64,000 nt of DNA from assembly GCF_008704795.1 (NCBI RefSeq), contig NZ_CP023690.1:6086501-6150500 (forward strand), in the 5' to 3' direction. Under the pieces are notes generated by a model. The model made no database searches, was not told where the DNA came from, and saw only the letters and a program-made list of their open reading frames with translations. Shown here piece after piece: positions 44,541-53,541 of this stretch (the first letter of the stretch is position 1; every line of letters starts with the position of its first letter). This DNA comes from Streptomyces spectabilis (GTDB lineage: Bacteria; Actinomycetota; Actinomycetes; Streptomycetales; Streptomycetaceae). Both the position numbers and the translations under genes were made by a program.

Positions 44541-46124
44541 ATGGCAGTGACGCGTCACAGTCGACGAAGACTGACAGGTGCCGGAACCCTCGCGCTGACC
44601 GCCGCCACGGCGGTCGCCCTGGGCGTCGTGTCCGCCCTCCCCGCGGCCGCCGAGGCCAAGGGCGCGGACGGCACGATCCAGTACGCGGGCGCCCCGGGCG
44701 CCGTCGCGAACAGCTACATCGTCACGCTCGACGAGGACGCCGCGAAGGCGGATTCGGCCAAGGGCCGCGCGCTCGTGAAGAAGCACGGCGCGGAGATCGA
44801 GCGGACGTACAAGAAGGTGCTCAACGGCTACGAGGTCGAGGCCTCGCGGGCCGAGGCGGAGAAGCTCGCCGCGGACCCCGCCGTCGCCTCCGTCGTGCAG
44901 AACCGCACCTACACGGTCGCCGCGACCCAGCCCAACCCGCCGTCGTGGGGCTTGGACCGCATCGACCAGCGCAATCTCCCCCTCGATCAGAAGTACACGT
45001 ATCCGGACAAGGCCGGTGAGGGCGCCACCGTCTACGTCATCGACACCGGCGTCCGGAAGAGCCACCAGGACTTCGGCGGCCGCGCCGCCGACGGCTACGA
45101 CGCCGTCGACAACGACAACGTCGCGCAGGACGGCCACGGCCACGGCACGCACGTCGCCGGCACCGTCGGCGGCACCGCGCACGGCGTCGCCAAGAAGGCG
45201 AAGATCGTCGGCGTGCGCGTGCTCAACAACCAGGGCTCGGGCACCACCGCCCAGGTCGTCGCGGGCATCGACTGGGTGACCAAGAACGCGGTCAAGCCCG
45301 CCGTCGCCAACATGAGCCTCGGCGGCCCGGCCGACAGCGCGCTCGACACGGCCGTGCGCAACTCCGTCGCGGCGGGCATCACCTACGCCGTCGCGGCGGG
45401 CAACGAGTCCACCAACGCCTCGACCCGCTCGCCCGCCCGCGTCACCGAGGCCATCACCGTCGGCGCCACCACCAACACCGACGCCAAGGCCAGCTACTCC
45501 AACTTCGGCACGGTCCTCGACCTGTTCGCCCCGGGCTCGGGCATCACGTCGGCGTGGAACACCAGCGACACGGCGACCAGCACCCTCAACGGCACGTCGA
45601 TGGCCTCGCCGCACGTGGCGGGCGCCGCCGCCCTGTACGTCGCCGAGAACCCGTCGGCGACCCCGGCCCAGGTCTCCCAGGCCCTGGTCGGCGCGGCAAC
45701 GCCGAACGTCGTCGGCAGCCCCGGCACCGGCTCGCCCAACCGCCTGCTCTACGTGGGCGGCGGCGGCACCAACCCGCCGGGGCCGAAGTTCGAGAACGGC
45801 GCGGACTTCTCCATCACCGACAACTCCTCCGTGGAGTCCCCCATCACCGTCTCCGGCGTCCCGGGCAACGCCCCGTCGACGCTGAGCGTGCCGGTCGCCA
45901 TCAAGCACACGTACGTCGGTGACCTGAAGATCGAGCTCGTCGCCCCCGACACCACGGCCTACGTCCTCAAGGACTACGGCGTGGGCGGCAGTTCGGACGA
46001 CATCAACACCTCGTACACGGTCAACGCCTCGTCCGAGACCGCCAACGGCACCTGGAAGCTCCGGGTGTCCGACAACGCGGCCCAGGACGTGGGCACGCTC
46101 GACAGCTGGGGCCTGCAGTTCTGA
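44541..46124 (+). CDS. Secreted subtilisin-like serine protease (S8) with I9 propeptide and P domain
   Basis: Extracellular endopeptidase, 527 residues from the ATG at 44541. Signal peptide (about 1-38, ending LPAAAEA), inhibitor I9 propeptide (about 52-130: SYIVTLDEDAAK, GAEIERTYKKVLNGYEVEAS), then the catalytic domain with Asp168 (YVIDTGVRKSHQDF), His204 (GHGTHVAGTVGG) and Ser353 (NGTSMASPHVAGAAAL), proteinase K/aqualysin-like. After a Gly/Pro linker the last 110 residues form a proprotein-convertase P domain (SVPVAIKHTYVGDLKIELVAPDT split over two strands; ending DVGTLDSWGLQF). A longer frame from 44487 exists but lacks a ribosome-binding site. Confidence 0.96.
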   Translation: MAVTRHSRRRLTGAGTLALTAATAVALGVVSALPAAAEAKGADGTIQYAGAPGAVANSYIVTLDEDAAKADSAKGRALVKKHGAEIERTYKKVLNGYEVEASRAEAEKLAADPAVASVVQNRTYTVAATQPNPPSWGLDRIDQRNLPLDQKYTYPDKAGEGATVYVIDTGVRKSHQDFGGRAADGYDAVDNDNVAQDGHGHGTHVAGTVGGTAHGVAKKAKIVGVRVLNNQGSGTTAQVVAGIDWVTKNAVKPAVANMSLGGPADSALDTAVRNSVAAGITYAVAAGNESTNASTRSPARVTEAITVGATTNTDAKASYSNFGTVLDLFAPGSGITSAWNTSDTATSTLNGTSMASPHVAGAAALYVAENPSATPAQVSQALVGAATPNVVGSPGTGSPNRLLYVGGGGTNPPGPKFENGADFSITDNSSVESPITVSGVPGNAPSTLSVPVAIKHTYVGDLKIELVAPDTTAYVLKDYGVGGSSDDINTSYTVNASSETANGTWKLRVSDNAAQDVGTLDSWGLQF

Positions 46125-46337
46125 GCCCCCTGCCCGCGGCAGTGACATGAGTGTCAGTGACCTGAGCGTCAGTGACATGAGTGGTGAGTGACCTCGTCCC
46201 CGCGGCGCGGTTCCGGGTCCGCCCCGGCCGCCCGTGGGGACGAGGCGCGTCCGCGCCCGGACGGCCGGGGCGCGGCCGGGTCGGCCAGGAAGGTGACCAT
46301 AAGGGCCTTTTGTCTGCTTCCGTGATAGTTCTGTGGC

Positions 46338-47594
46338 GTGGTCATCCGCGCGCTCCTGGCCGCCCTCTGCCTGCTCAACGCAGCGCTCGCCGTGCTCGTC
46401 GCCGCACCACTGCCCCGTGTCCCCGCCCTCGTGGCCCTCGCCGTCGCGGTCACCTCCTGGAGCCTCGTCCTCGTGCCGCCCGCGCTGCTCGGCCTCGCGG
46501 CCGCCGCGTGCGCGGGGCGGCGGTGCCCGTGGTGGGCGGGTGCCGCCGCCCTCACCGCGTTCGCCGCCCTGGTGTACGGGGTGATGCCGTACGCGGCCGC
46601 GTACCGCACCGCCGAGCGCCACGGCACCACGCTGGACCTCGGCGCGTACGTCGGCGGCGGGGTCAACTACGCCAAGACGCCCGACCGCGGGCGCGGCATC
46701 ACCTACGCGCGCCCCGGCGGCGAGCGCGTCAGACTCGACCTGTGGACGCTGCCCAAGCGCCCCGCGGTGCGCAGGCCCGCCGTGGTCTGGGTGCACGGCG
46801 GCGGCTGGAACAAGGGCCACCGCAGCCAGTCGCCCCGCTGGAACCGCTGGCTCAACGACCGCGGCTGGTCGGTCTTCGACATCGACTACCGCCTCGCGCC
46901 CGGCGTCACCCAGCTCGACCAGATCCGTGACGTACGGTGCGCGGTGCACTGGGTGCGGCGGCACGCGCGTACCTACGGAGTGGACCCCGAGCGCCTGGTC
47001 CTGGCGGGCAGTTCCGCCGGGGGCAACCTGGCGCTCGCCGCGGCCTACGCGCGGGCGCCCTCCTCGCACGCCCCAGGCGCATGGCGTGCGGCGGGTACGA
47101 AGAGTGAGCGCCACACGCGGTCGATGTGCGCGATGCGTGACAGTGCCGTGGCCGGGGTGGTCTCGCTCTACGGGCCCACCGACATGCGGCGCCTCATCGA
47201 ACGGACCGTCCTGCGCGCCGATCCGCTGATGCCGCGCCTGATGGGCGGTTCGGCGGCCGGTGCCCCCGAGCGCTACCGGCTCGGCTCGCCCGCGCGCCTC
47301 GTCCACCGCCGGGTGCCGCCCACGCTGCTCCTGCACGGCGGCGCGGACCGGGCCGTTCCGGTCGCGCAGGCGCGTGACCTGGCACGACGCCTGGCCGCCG
47401 CCGGGGCCCGGGCGTCGTACGTGGAGCTGCCGTGGGCGGACCACTGCTTCGACGTCAACTGGGGCGGGTGGGCGAGCCAGGTCGCGCGGGCCGCGCTCGG
47501 GCGCTTCCTGGACGGGATCGCGGGGCGGCCGTCCGGCCCTGGCGGCTTCACCCTGCGGACAGATGGGCGTCAACTCCCCGTTCAGGGTAGATAG
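46338..47594 (+). CDS. Membrane-anchored alpha/beta hydrolase (esterase, HSL-like)
   Basis: Esterase of 418 residues. The N-terminal 85 residues form three hydrophobic helices (LLAALCLLNAALAVLVAAPL, LVALAVAVTSWSLVLVPPAL, WWAGAAALTAFAALVYGVM), so the enzyme is tethered to the membrane. The hydrolase domain has oxyanion motif WVHGGGWNKG, nucleophile Ser226 in LAGSSAGGNLALA, the acid in HGGADRAVPVAQ, and His in WADHCFD. A Cys-containing 30-residue insertion (APSSHAPGAWRAAGTKSERH) after the nucleophile looks unusual. GTG start without a strong ribosome-binding site. It follows the protease gene by 213 bp in the same direction. Confidence 0.88.
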   Translation: MVIRALLAALCLLNAALAVLVAAPLPRVPALVALAVAVTSWSLVLVPPALLGLAAAACAGRRCPWWAGAAALTAFAALVYGVMPYAAAYRTAERHGTTLDLGAYVGGGVNYAKTPDRGRGITYARPGGERVRLDLWTLPKRPAVRRPAVVWVHGGGWNKGHRSQSPRWNRWLNDRGWSVFDIDYRLAPGVTQLDQIRDVRCAVHWVRRHARTYGVDPERLVLAGSSAGGNLALAAAYARAPSSHAPGAWRAAGTKSERHTRSMCAMRDSAVAGVVSLYGPTDMRRLIERTVLRADPLMPRLMGGSAAGAPERYRLGSPARLVHRRVPPTLLLHGGADRAVPVAQARDLARRLAAAGARASYVELPWADHCFDVNWGGWASQVARAALGRFLDGIAGRPSGPGGFTLRTDGRQLPVQGR

Positions 47595-47675
47595 TTGAGG
47601 GATATAGCGCTGGGGGAGCGCGGCGTAAAGCCCTGCGGACCGGGAAATCATCACTTCGGGTGAATCCTTGGTCTA

Positions 47676-47694
47676 GGGTTGCGGCCAACAACCC
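47676..47694. promoter_or_regulatory. Inverted repeat upstream of the GntR gene
   Basis: GGGTTG-N7-CAACCC lies 47-65 bases before the GntR start, in an AT-richer stretch containing TCTAGGGTT. A GntR-type autoregulatory operator is plausible from position; binding is untested. Confidence 0.45.
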
Positions 47695-47740
47695 ACGGTT
47701 GCCACGCTGTTGCTGTCTGTCAACCTGATGGGAGTGGCCA

Positions 47741-48493
47741 GTGACTTTCGGTGAGCAGCCTGCGTATCTGCGCGTCGCGGGTGATCTCCGCAAGAAGATC
47801 GCCGACGGTTCGCTGCCTCCGCACACCCGTCTCCCCTCGCAGGCCAGGATCCGCGAGGAGTACGGCGTCTCGGACACGGTCGCCCTCGAAGCCCGCAAGG
47901 TCCTCATGGCCGAGGGGCTCGTCGAGGGGCGCTCGGGCTCCGGCACCTATGTGCGCGAGCGCCCCGTCCCGCGCCGCATCGCGCGCACGGGATTCCGCGG
48001 CCCCGGCGCCTCCTCGCCCTTTCGTCAGGAGCAGGCCGCCGACGGTACCCGCGGCACCTGGGAGTCCCGCAGCGAGCAGGCCGAGGCGAACGGCGCCGTC
48101 GCGGAGCGGCTCGGCATCCGCGTTGGCGACCGCGTGATGTGCACCAAGTACGTCTTCCGGGACGCGGGCGAGGTGATGATGCTCTCCACCTCCTGGGAGC
48201 CGCTCGCCGTCACAGGACGCACCCCCGTGATGCTCCCGGAGGAGGGCCCCCTGGGCGGCTGCGGCGTCGTCGACCGGATGGCCGCCATCGACGTGGTCGT
48301 GGACAACGTGGCCGAGGAGGTCGGCGCCCGGCCGGGTCTCGCCGAGGAGCTCCTCGCGCTCGGCGGGGTGCCCGGCCACGTCGTCCTCGTCGTCCAGCGC
48401 ACGTACTACGCCTCGGGGCGCCCCGTGGAGACCGCCGACATCGTGGTGCCCGCCGACCGGTACCGCGTCTCGTATCACCTGCCCGTCCGCTGA
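47741..48493 (+). CDS. GntR/HutC-type transcriptional regulator
   Basis: Regulator of 250 residues with an N-terminal winged helix (about 8-75: YLRVAGDLRKKIADGSLPPHTRLPS, IREEYGVSDTVALEARKVLMAEGLVEGRSGSGTYV in two halves) and a C-terminal UTRA ligand-binding domain (about 95-245) of the chorismate-lyase fold. The GTG at 47741 has GGGAG seven to eleven bases upstream. The HutC/DasR branch usually senses a sugar phosphate or amino acid derivative; no metabolic operon is adjacent, so the ligand is unknown. A terminator hairpin lies 234 bp downstream. Confidence 0.93.
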   Translation: MTFGEQPAYLRVAGDLRKKIADGSLPPHTRLPSQARIREEYGVSDTVALEARKVLMAEGLVEGRSGSGTYVRERPVPRRIARTGFRGPGASSPFRQEQAADGTRGTWESRSEQAEANGAVAERLGIRVGDRVMCTKYVFRDAGEVMMLSTSWEPLAVTGRTPVMLPEEGPLGGCGVVDRMAAIDVVVDNVAEEVGARPGLAEELLALGGVPGHVVLVVQRTYYASGRPVETADIVVPADRYRVSYHLPVR

Positions 48494-48832
48494 CCGCTCG
48501 CTCGGCGTGCGGGCGGCGGCGCTGGATTCTGGCCGTTCTCGCGGCCCGACTCGCCCTGGCCCGTTGCCCGTTCGCCCGGCGGGCGGCTCGGCGCGGTACC
48601 GCCTGGCCCGTCCTCGCGTCGACACCGAGCCCGCCGGTGGGCGGGGCGCACGACGGCGGGGCGCCTGGGTCAACGGGGCGCAAAGGGAGCTGAGTTAGGG
48701 CTCGTCGCGGCCGGTTGTGGCCGATCGAGGGGGCGTATCCGCGAGGATGCGCCCCCTCAGTGCTGGCCGATTGCGTATCTCTTTGTGCAAAGTCGTATCC
48801 GCTGCGTAAAGGTCGGGCGTAAGCTCGGGCAT
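48494..48832. other. Gap between GntR and SPOR-like genes
   Basis: About 340 bp. The first half is GC-rich and featureless. It then holds the terminator at 48727-48758, an inverted repeat CTTTG-TG-CAAAG at 48781-48792, and -10-like boxes TAAAGG (48807) and TAAGCT (48820). Confidence 0.5.
48727..48758. terminator. Hairpin terminator downstream of the GntR gene
   Basis: GAGGGGGCGTATCC (48727-48740) pairs with GGATGCGCCCCCTC (48745-48758) with one wobble pair around GCGA. Confidence 0.82.
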
Positions 48833-48904
48833 ATGCGGAATGCGGTTTCCTTACTGATCGAGGCGTGGGGTGCGCCGGGGGTGGGGAGCGGAGGGACGGC
48901 ATGA
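48833..48904 (+). CDS. Possible 23-residue upstream ORF coupled to the SPOR-like gene
   Basis: ATG at 48833 opens a 23-codon frame (MRNAVSLLIEAWGAPG and on) whose TGA overlaps the ATG of the next gene as ATGA. TAAGCT ends seven bases before this ATG, the spacing of a leaderless transcript. A short translated leader coupled to the downstream gene is possible, but a chance frame is equally likely. No family is recognised. Confidence 0.3.
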   Translation: MRNAVSLLIEAWGAPGVGSGGTA

Positions 48905-49083
48905 ACGACGGGACGGTCATACTTCCCTGGCTCGTGATACGGCAAGACGACAACGGCAACCGCTACCGCGTCGGAAGGTACGCGACCAAGGCCGAGGCCC
49001 AGAAGATCGCCGACAGCCTGGATGACCGCGGGCACCGACAGCTGTACTGGATCGAGCGCCTGAACCAGAACGGCGGGCGGTGA
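48901..49083 (+). CDS. Small SPOR-like protein
   Basis: A 60-residue protein that resembles the small SPOR-domain proteins found throughout Streptomyces: LPWLVIRQDDNGNRYRVGRYATKAEAQKIADSLDDRG forms a single alpha/beta unit of about 45 residues. SPOR domains bind glycan-stripped peptidoglycan, but this form has no signal peptide or TM helix, so a cytoplasmic role is more likely. The ATG at 48901 has GGAGGGAC upstream; the frame open from 48865 is less likely. The Nudix gene follows 24 bp later. Confidence 0.82.
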   Translation: MNDGTVILPWLVIRQDDNGNRYRVGRYATKAEAQKIADSLDDRGHRQLYWIERLNQNGGR

Positions 49084-49107
49084 CGCGTCGGGCGTAGGCT
49101 CCGGCGC

Positions 49108-49512
<405 letters not shown>

Positions 49513-49800
49513 ACCCGCGCCGCTGCCGCGGCGGGGAATTTCCCACCCACCCGCCCACGACCACCCGGCTCCGCCTGTGCGGCCCCGGCGCGGAGCGCTG
49601 CGGCTGGATGGGTGGGCGGGCGGCGCGGGACGGGGCGTCGGGGTGGGCAGGGCGTGGCCGGCGAGGGCCCGGCGCTCCTCTGTGCGGCGCGGGGCGGCAA
49701 GGGGCGCGCGAGGTTCGTCAAGGCGGAGTTCCGCTTCCTGTACGCCGTTCGTGCCACAGTGCCACCTTGAACACGGTAATCCCACCGGGATATCGGGTAT
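49513..49800. other. GC-rich gap with repeat R3 relative
   Basis: After the Nudix gene comes CCGC-rich dyad DNA followed by TTTCCCACCCACCCGCCCAC (about 49540-49560), a relative of the repeat near 33.9 kb. The rest of the 288 bp is GC-rich until an AT-richer 60 bp before the HATPase gene, with GATATCGGGTAT just ahead of its start. Confidence 0.5.
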
Positions 49801-50268
49801 GTGCCCATTAACCCCATGAAACCGGACATGGATCCGTCGCTCGGCTGGGAAGTGATCGGCGTGCTCGACACCGAAGGCGACTGCGCCGAGTGGGACTTTC
49901 CCGCGGACCCGGGCGCCGTCCGCACCGCCCGCGCGGTCGTCCGGAAGCAACTGGGCGACTGGGACCTCGCCCCTCTGGGCGACGTCGCCGTCCTGCTCGT
50001 CAGCGAGCTGGTGACCAATTCCCTGCGATACGCCTCGGGGCCCATCGGCGTCCGGCTCGTCCGCCCGAAGGGCCCGCTGGACACGCTCCTCGTCGAGGTC
50101 TCCGACCCCGTGCCCGACCCGCCGCGCGAGCGCGTCGCCGCCCTCGACGACGAGGGCGGCAGGGGAATCCAGCTGGTGGCCAGGTCCTCGAGCCGCTGGG
50201 GCACCCGCCCGGGACGTACGGGAACAGCGGGGAAGACGGTGTGGTTCGAGCTGGCGCTGCCCGGTTAG
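49801..50268 (+). CDS. Stand-alone RsbW-type HATPase (anti-sigma kinase-like)
   Basis: Single-domain GHKL ATPase of 155 residues, the RsbW/SpoIIAB-like type very numerous in Streptomyces. N-box LLVSELVTNSLRYASG and G-box DEGGRGIQLVARSS are clear, followed by GKTVWFELALPG. Such proteins phosphorylate a STAS partner or hold a sigma factor. The multi-sensor phosphatase gene starts 184 bp downstream in the same direction and its own HATPase domain ends with almost the same GKTVWFELALP motif. GTG start at 49801; an ATG five codons later is an alternative. Confidence 0.9.
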   Translation: MPINPMKPDMDPSLGWEVIGVLDTEGDCAEWDFPADPGAVRTARAVVRKQLGDWDLAPLGDVAVLLVSELVTNSLRYASGPIGVRLVRPKGPLDTLLVEVSDPVPDPPRERVAALDDEGGRGIQLVARSSSRWGTRPGRTGTAGKTVWFELALPG

Positions 50269-50452
50269 AAGACAGAGAGCGTCGGTACGTACAAGTGCAC
50301 GGGCCGGACGCAAGGCGGTCACGGGCCAAAAAGCGGTAAGTGCGTGCTGTGATCGTGAACGGCGTGTGGCACGGCCCCGTAGTGCTGGATACTGCGGGCA
50401 GCCACATTCGGTGACCGGTGCCGGATGCGGTGAGCTGGAGGGGACGGTTCGC

Positions 50453-53400
50453 GTGAGCGAGATACCAGCGAAGGCGACGGGTTCGACGCGGTCGGCGGCG
50501 CGGGCGGGGCGGGCAGCCTCATCGGCGGCCGCGGGCCCTGCCGGGCCCGCGGCGTCGAGCGCGGGCGACGGTGCGCGTACCACCGCAGGTGGCGGCGTGG
50601 ACCATGGCCGGCTCGGCGCGGCGGCCGAGCGCGGCCGCGGCCCCGCGGGCGCGGCCGGACCCGAGCGCTCCGAAGGCGGCGCGGGCCGGGCCCCGGACGC
50701 CGCGGACGACGTCCCGGCGACGGGCACGGGCGGCGGCCTGCCGAGCCGGGTCCCGGGCGGCGGCGCGCGCCCCGACCCCGGCCGTGGCGTAGGGCGCGAC
50801 GCGTCCGGGACGGTAGGTACCGGTGCGGCGCAAGGCGTAGCCGGGGCACGGGACGCCGTCGACGCGCGTCGCCACGGCGCGGGCCGTCCGCGCCCCCGCG
50901 TCGAGGACCGGCCCCTCACCCCGGGCGACATCATCTGGCAGAACAGCCCGCCCGGCTCCCTCTACGACTACATCAAGGTGGCGTCGTTCTCGATCGGCCC
51001 GGACGGGCTCGTCGACCAGTGGAGCGGCCGGGCCGAGCGGCTGTTCGGCGTGCCCGCGCGGGACGCCGTCGGCAAGGACCCGATCGAGGCGTTCGTACCG
51101 CCGGAGCTGCGTCCGCGCGGCCACCGGAAGATGGCGGAGATCCTCGACGGCCGGGAGTGGACGGGGTCGGTCCCCTTCCGGCTGCCCGAGTCGGCCGCAC
51201 CCCTGCCCGAGCCCGCCGACCCGCTGGCCGGGCCCGCCGGACCCTCGACCGAGCCGCCCGCGCCCGGCGCCCCCGTCCGCGAGGGCGTCGCCGAGGTCTA
51301 TGTCATGCCCGCCAGGACGGCGGACGGCGAGCGGTCCGCCGTGTGCATCGTCGTCGACGTCCGGGCGCTCCGGCAGATCGAGACCGACCTCGCCGCCTCG
51401 CAGTCCATTTTCGGTCAATCCCCCTTCGGATTCCTCCTGTTCGGCACGGACCTCACGGTGCAGCGCGCCAACCGCCGCTTCGCGGCCGTCTTCGGGGGCG
51501 CCGCCGAGGACCACCGCGGCCGCACCGTCCACGACTATCTGCCGCGCAACGAGGCCGACCGCCTGCAGGCCGCCCTGCGCCGCGTCCTGGAGACCGGCGA
51601 GGCCGTCACCGACATGCAGATCGTCGGGCCCGCGCCGGGCAGCAGCGAGCGCCGCCACTGGTCGATCAACCTCTACCGCGTGCACAGCGGTTCGGGCCGC
51701 CCCATCGGCATCGCGGGCCTCGGCAACGACGTGACCAGCCGCCACGTCGCCGCCCGCGAGGCCGCCCACGCCCGCCGCAACCTCGCCCTCCTGAACGAGG
51801 CGGGCGTCCGCATCGGCAACTCCCTCGACCTGGAGACCACCGCCCGCGAACTCCTCGACGTCGCCGTCCCCGGCTTCTGCGACCTGGCGTCCGTCGACCT
51901 CTACCAGGGCCTCCTCGACGGCGACGAGACACCGCCGGGGCTCGCCGACGGCAGCGCCGAGCTGCGCCGCGTCGCCTTCGCCAGCGCCGTGGCCGACGCG
52001 CCCTTCCCCGAGGGCACGGGCCCCATCGACGTCGGCTCCGTGCACCGCTTCCCGTTCACCTCGCCCTGTGCCGACGCGCTGCGCACCGCACGGGCGCGCC
52101 TGATCGCCGCCGGCGACGACTGCGGTCCGACCCGCCTCACCGGCGGCCTCATCCAGTCCACGCTCGCCGTCCCGATGGTCGCCCACGACACCGTCGTGGG
52201 CCTCGCCCAGTTCTCCCGTACGAAGGGCAGCGAGCCGTTCGGCGAACGCGACCGCGCGCTCGCCGGGGAGCTCGCCGCGCGCGCCGCCGTCTGCATCGAC
52301 AACGCCCGCCTCTACCGCCGCGAACACGAGCGCGCCCTGATCCTCCAGCGCTCCCTGCTGCCGCCCGGCGACCCGGAGGCGGCCGGGCTCGACATCGCCT
52401 GCCGCTATCTGCCGGGCAACGCGGCCACCGAGGTCGGCGGCGACTGGTTCGACGTCATCGAACTGCCCGGCCACCGCACCGCCCTCGTCGTCGGCGACGT
52501 CATGGGCCGCGGTCTGCGCGCCGCCGTCACCATGGGCGAACTGCGCTCCGCCGTGCGGACGCTGGCCCTGCTCGACCTGGAGCCCGCCGAGGTGCTCTCC
52601 GCGCTCGACGAGATCGCCCGCGGCCTCGGCAATCCGTCGGGCCCCCGGCGCACCACCGCCCGGGGCGCCCGCGACACCGACGACCTCGCCGAGGTGTACC
52701 TCGCCACCTGCGTGTACGCCGTGTACGACGCCGTCACCCGGCGCGTCACCATCGCCAACGCGGGCCATCTGCCGCCCGTCCTCGTCGAACCCGACGAGAG
52801 CGCGCTCATGCTCGACGTACCTCCCGGCATGCCGCTCGGCGTCGGCGGCGAACCCTTCGAGGAGGTCGAGGTCGACCTGCCCGAAGGCGCCCTGCTCGCC
52901 CTCTACACGGACGGCCTCGTCGAGTCCCGCGACCATCCGCTCGACGAGGGCCTGAACGCGTTCGTCGGCGCCCTCACCGACCGCGGACAGGCCCTGGAGG
53001 ACATCTGCGACCACGTCCTCAGCACCCTCGACACGCACCACGGCGAGGACGACATCGCCCTGCTCATGGCACGGGTGCAGGGGCTGCCCGCCGAGCACGT
53101 CGGCGACTGGACTCTGCCGCGTGAGCCGCGCTCGGTGGGCCACGCCCGCGAGCTGGCGTGCGCGCGCCTGCGGGAGTGGGGCCTCGACCCGCTCGTCGAC
53201 ACCGCCGAACTCCTCGTCAGCGAACTCGTCACCAACGCCCTGCGGTACGGCGAGGGCGAGATCCGGCTGCGGCTGCTCCTCGACCGCACGCTGGTGTGCG
53301 AGGTGTGGGACGCGGGCCTGGTCCAGCCGCGCCGCCGCCGCGCCCGCGACACCGACGAGGGCGGGCGCGGACTCCAGCTCGTCGGCCTGCTGAGCGCGGC

Positions 53401-53512
53401 CTGGGGCTCACGCCGCACGCCGCGGGGCAAGACGGTCTGGTTCGAACTGGCGCTGCCGGACGGGGACACGCCGCCGATGGACGCGGCGGAGGCGCTGATG
53501 AGCCTGTTCTGA
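50453..53512 (+). CDS. Multi-sensor SpoIIE phosphatase: PAS-PAS-GAF-PP2C-HATPase
   Basis: Large signalling protein of 1019 residues from the GTG at 50453 (GGAGGGG nine bases upstream). A Gly/Ala/Arg-rich N-terminus (1-150), PAS1 (about 169-285; SFSIGPDGLVDQWSGRAERLFG), PAS2 (about 316-435; FGQSPFGFLLFGTDLTVQRAN), GAF (about 442-622), SpoIIE/PP2C phosphatase (about 626-880; GGDWFDVIELPG, VVGDVMGRGL, LYTDGLVES, GEDDIALLMA) and HATPase (about 892-1003; SELVTNALRYGEG, DEGGRGLQLVGLL). It would dephosphorylate a STAS protein in response to a ligand or light/redox cue. Signals and partners unknown. Convergent with pspA. Confidence 0.93.
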   Translation: MSEIPAKATGSTRSAARAGRAASSAAAGPAGPAASSAGDGARTTAGGGVDHGRLGAAAERGRGPAGAAGPERSEGGAGRAPDAADDVPATGTGGGLPSRVPGGGARPDPGRGVGRDASGTVGTGAAQGVAGARDAVDARRHGAGRPRPRVEDRPLTPGDIIWQNSPPGSLYDYIKVASFSIGPDGLVDQWSGRAERLFGVPARDAVGKDPIEAFVPPELRPRGHRKMAEILDGREWTGSVPFRLPESAAPLPEPADPLAGPAGPSTEPPAPGAPVREGVAEVYVMPARTADGERSAVCIVVDVRALRQIETDLAASQSIFGQSPFGFLLFGTDLTVQRANRRFAAVFGGAAEDHRGRTVHDYLPRNEADRLQAALRRVLETGEAVTDMQIVGPAPGSSERRHWSINLYRVHSGSGRPIGIAGLGNDVTSRHVAAREAAHARRNLALLNEAGVRIGNSLDLETTARELLDVAVPGFCDLASVDLYQGLLDGDETPPGLADGSAELRRVAFASAVADAPFPEGTGPIDVGSVHRFPFTSPCADALRTARARLIAAGDDCGPTRLTGGLIQSTLAVPMVAHDTVVGLAQFSRTKGSEPFGERDRALAGELAARAAVCIDNARLYRREHERALILQRSLLPPGDPEAAGLDIACRYLPGNAATEVGGDWFDVIELPGHRTALVVGDVMGRGLRAAVTMGELRSAVRTLALLDLEPAEVLSALDEIARGLGNPSGPRRTTARGARDTDDLAEVYLATCVYAVYDAVTRRVTIANAGHLPPVLVEPDESALMLDVPPGMPLGVGGEPFEEVEVDLPEGALLALYTDGLVESRDHPLDEGLNAFVGALTDRGQALEDICDHVLSTLDTHHGEDDIALLMARVQGLPAEHVGDWTLPREPRSVGHARELACARLREWGLDPLVDTAELLVSELVTNALRYGEGEIRLRLLLDRTLVCEVWDAGLVQPRRRRARDTDEGGRGLQLVGLLSAAWGSRRTPRGKTVWFELALPDGDTPPMDAAEALMSLF

Positions 53513-53541
53513 GCGGGCTGTCGTTTCAGGGGGGGCTCTGC

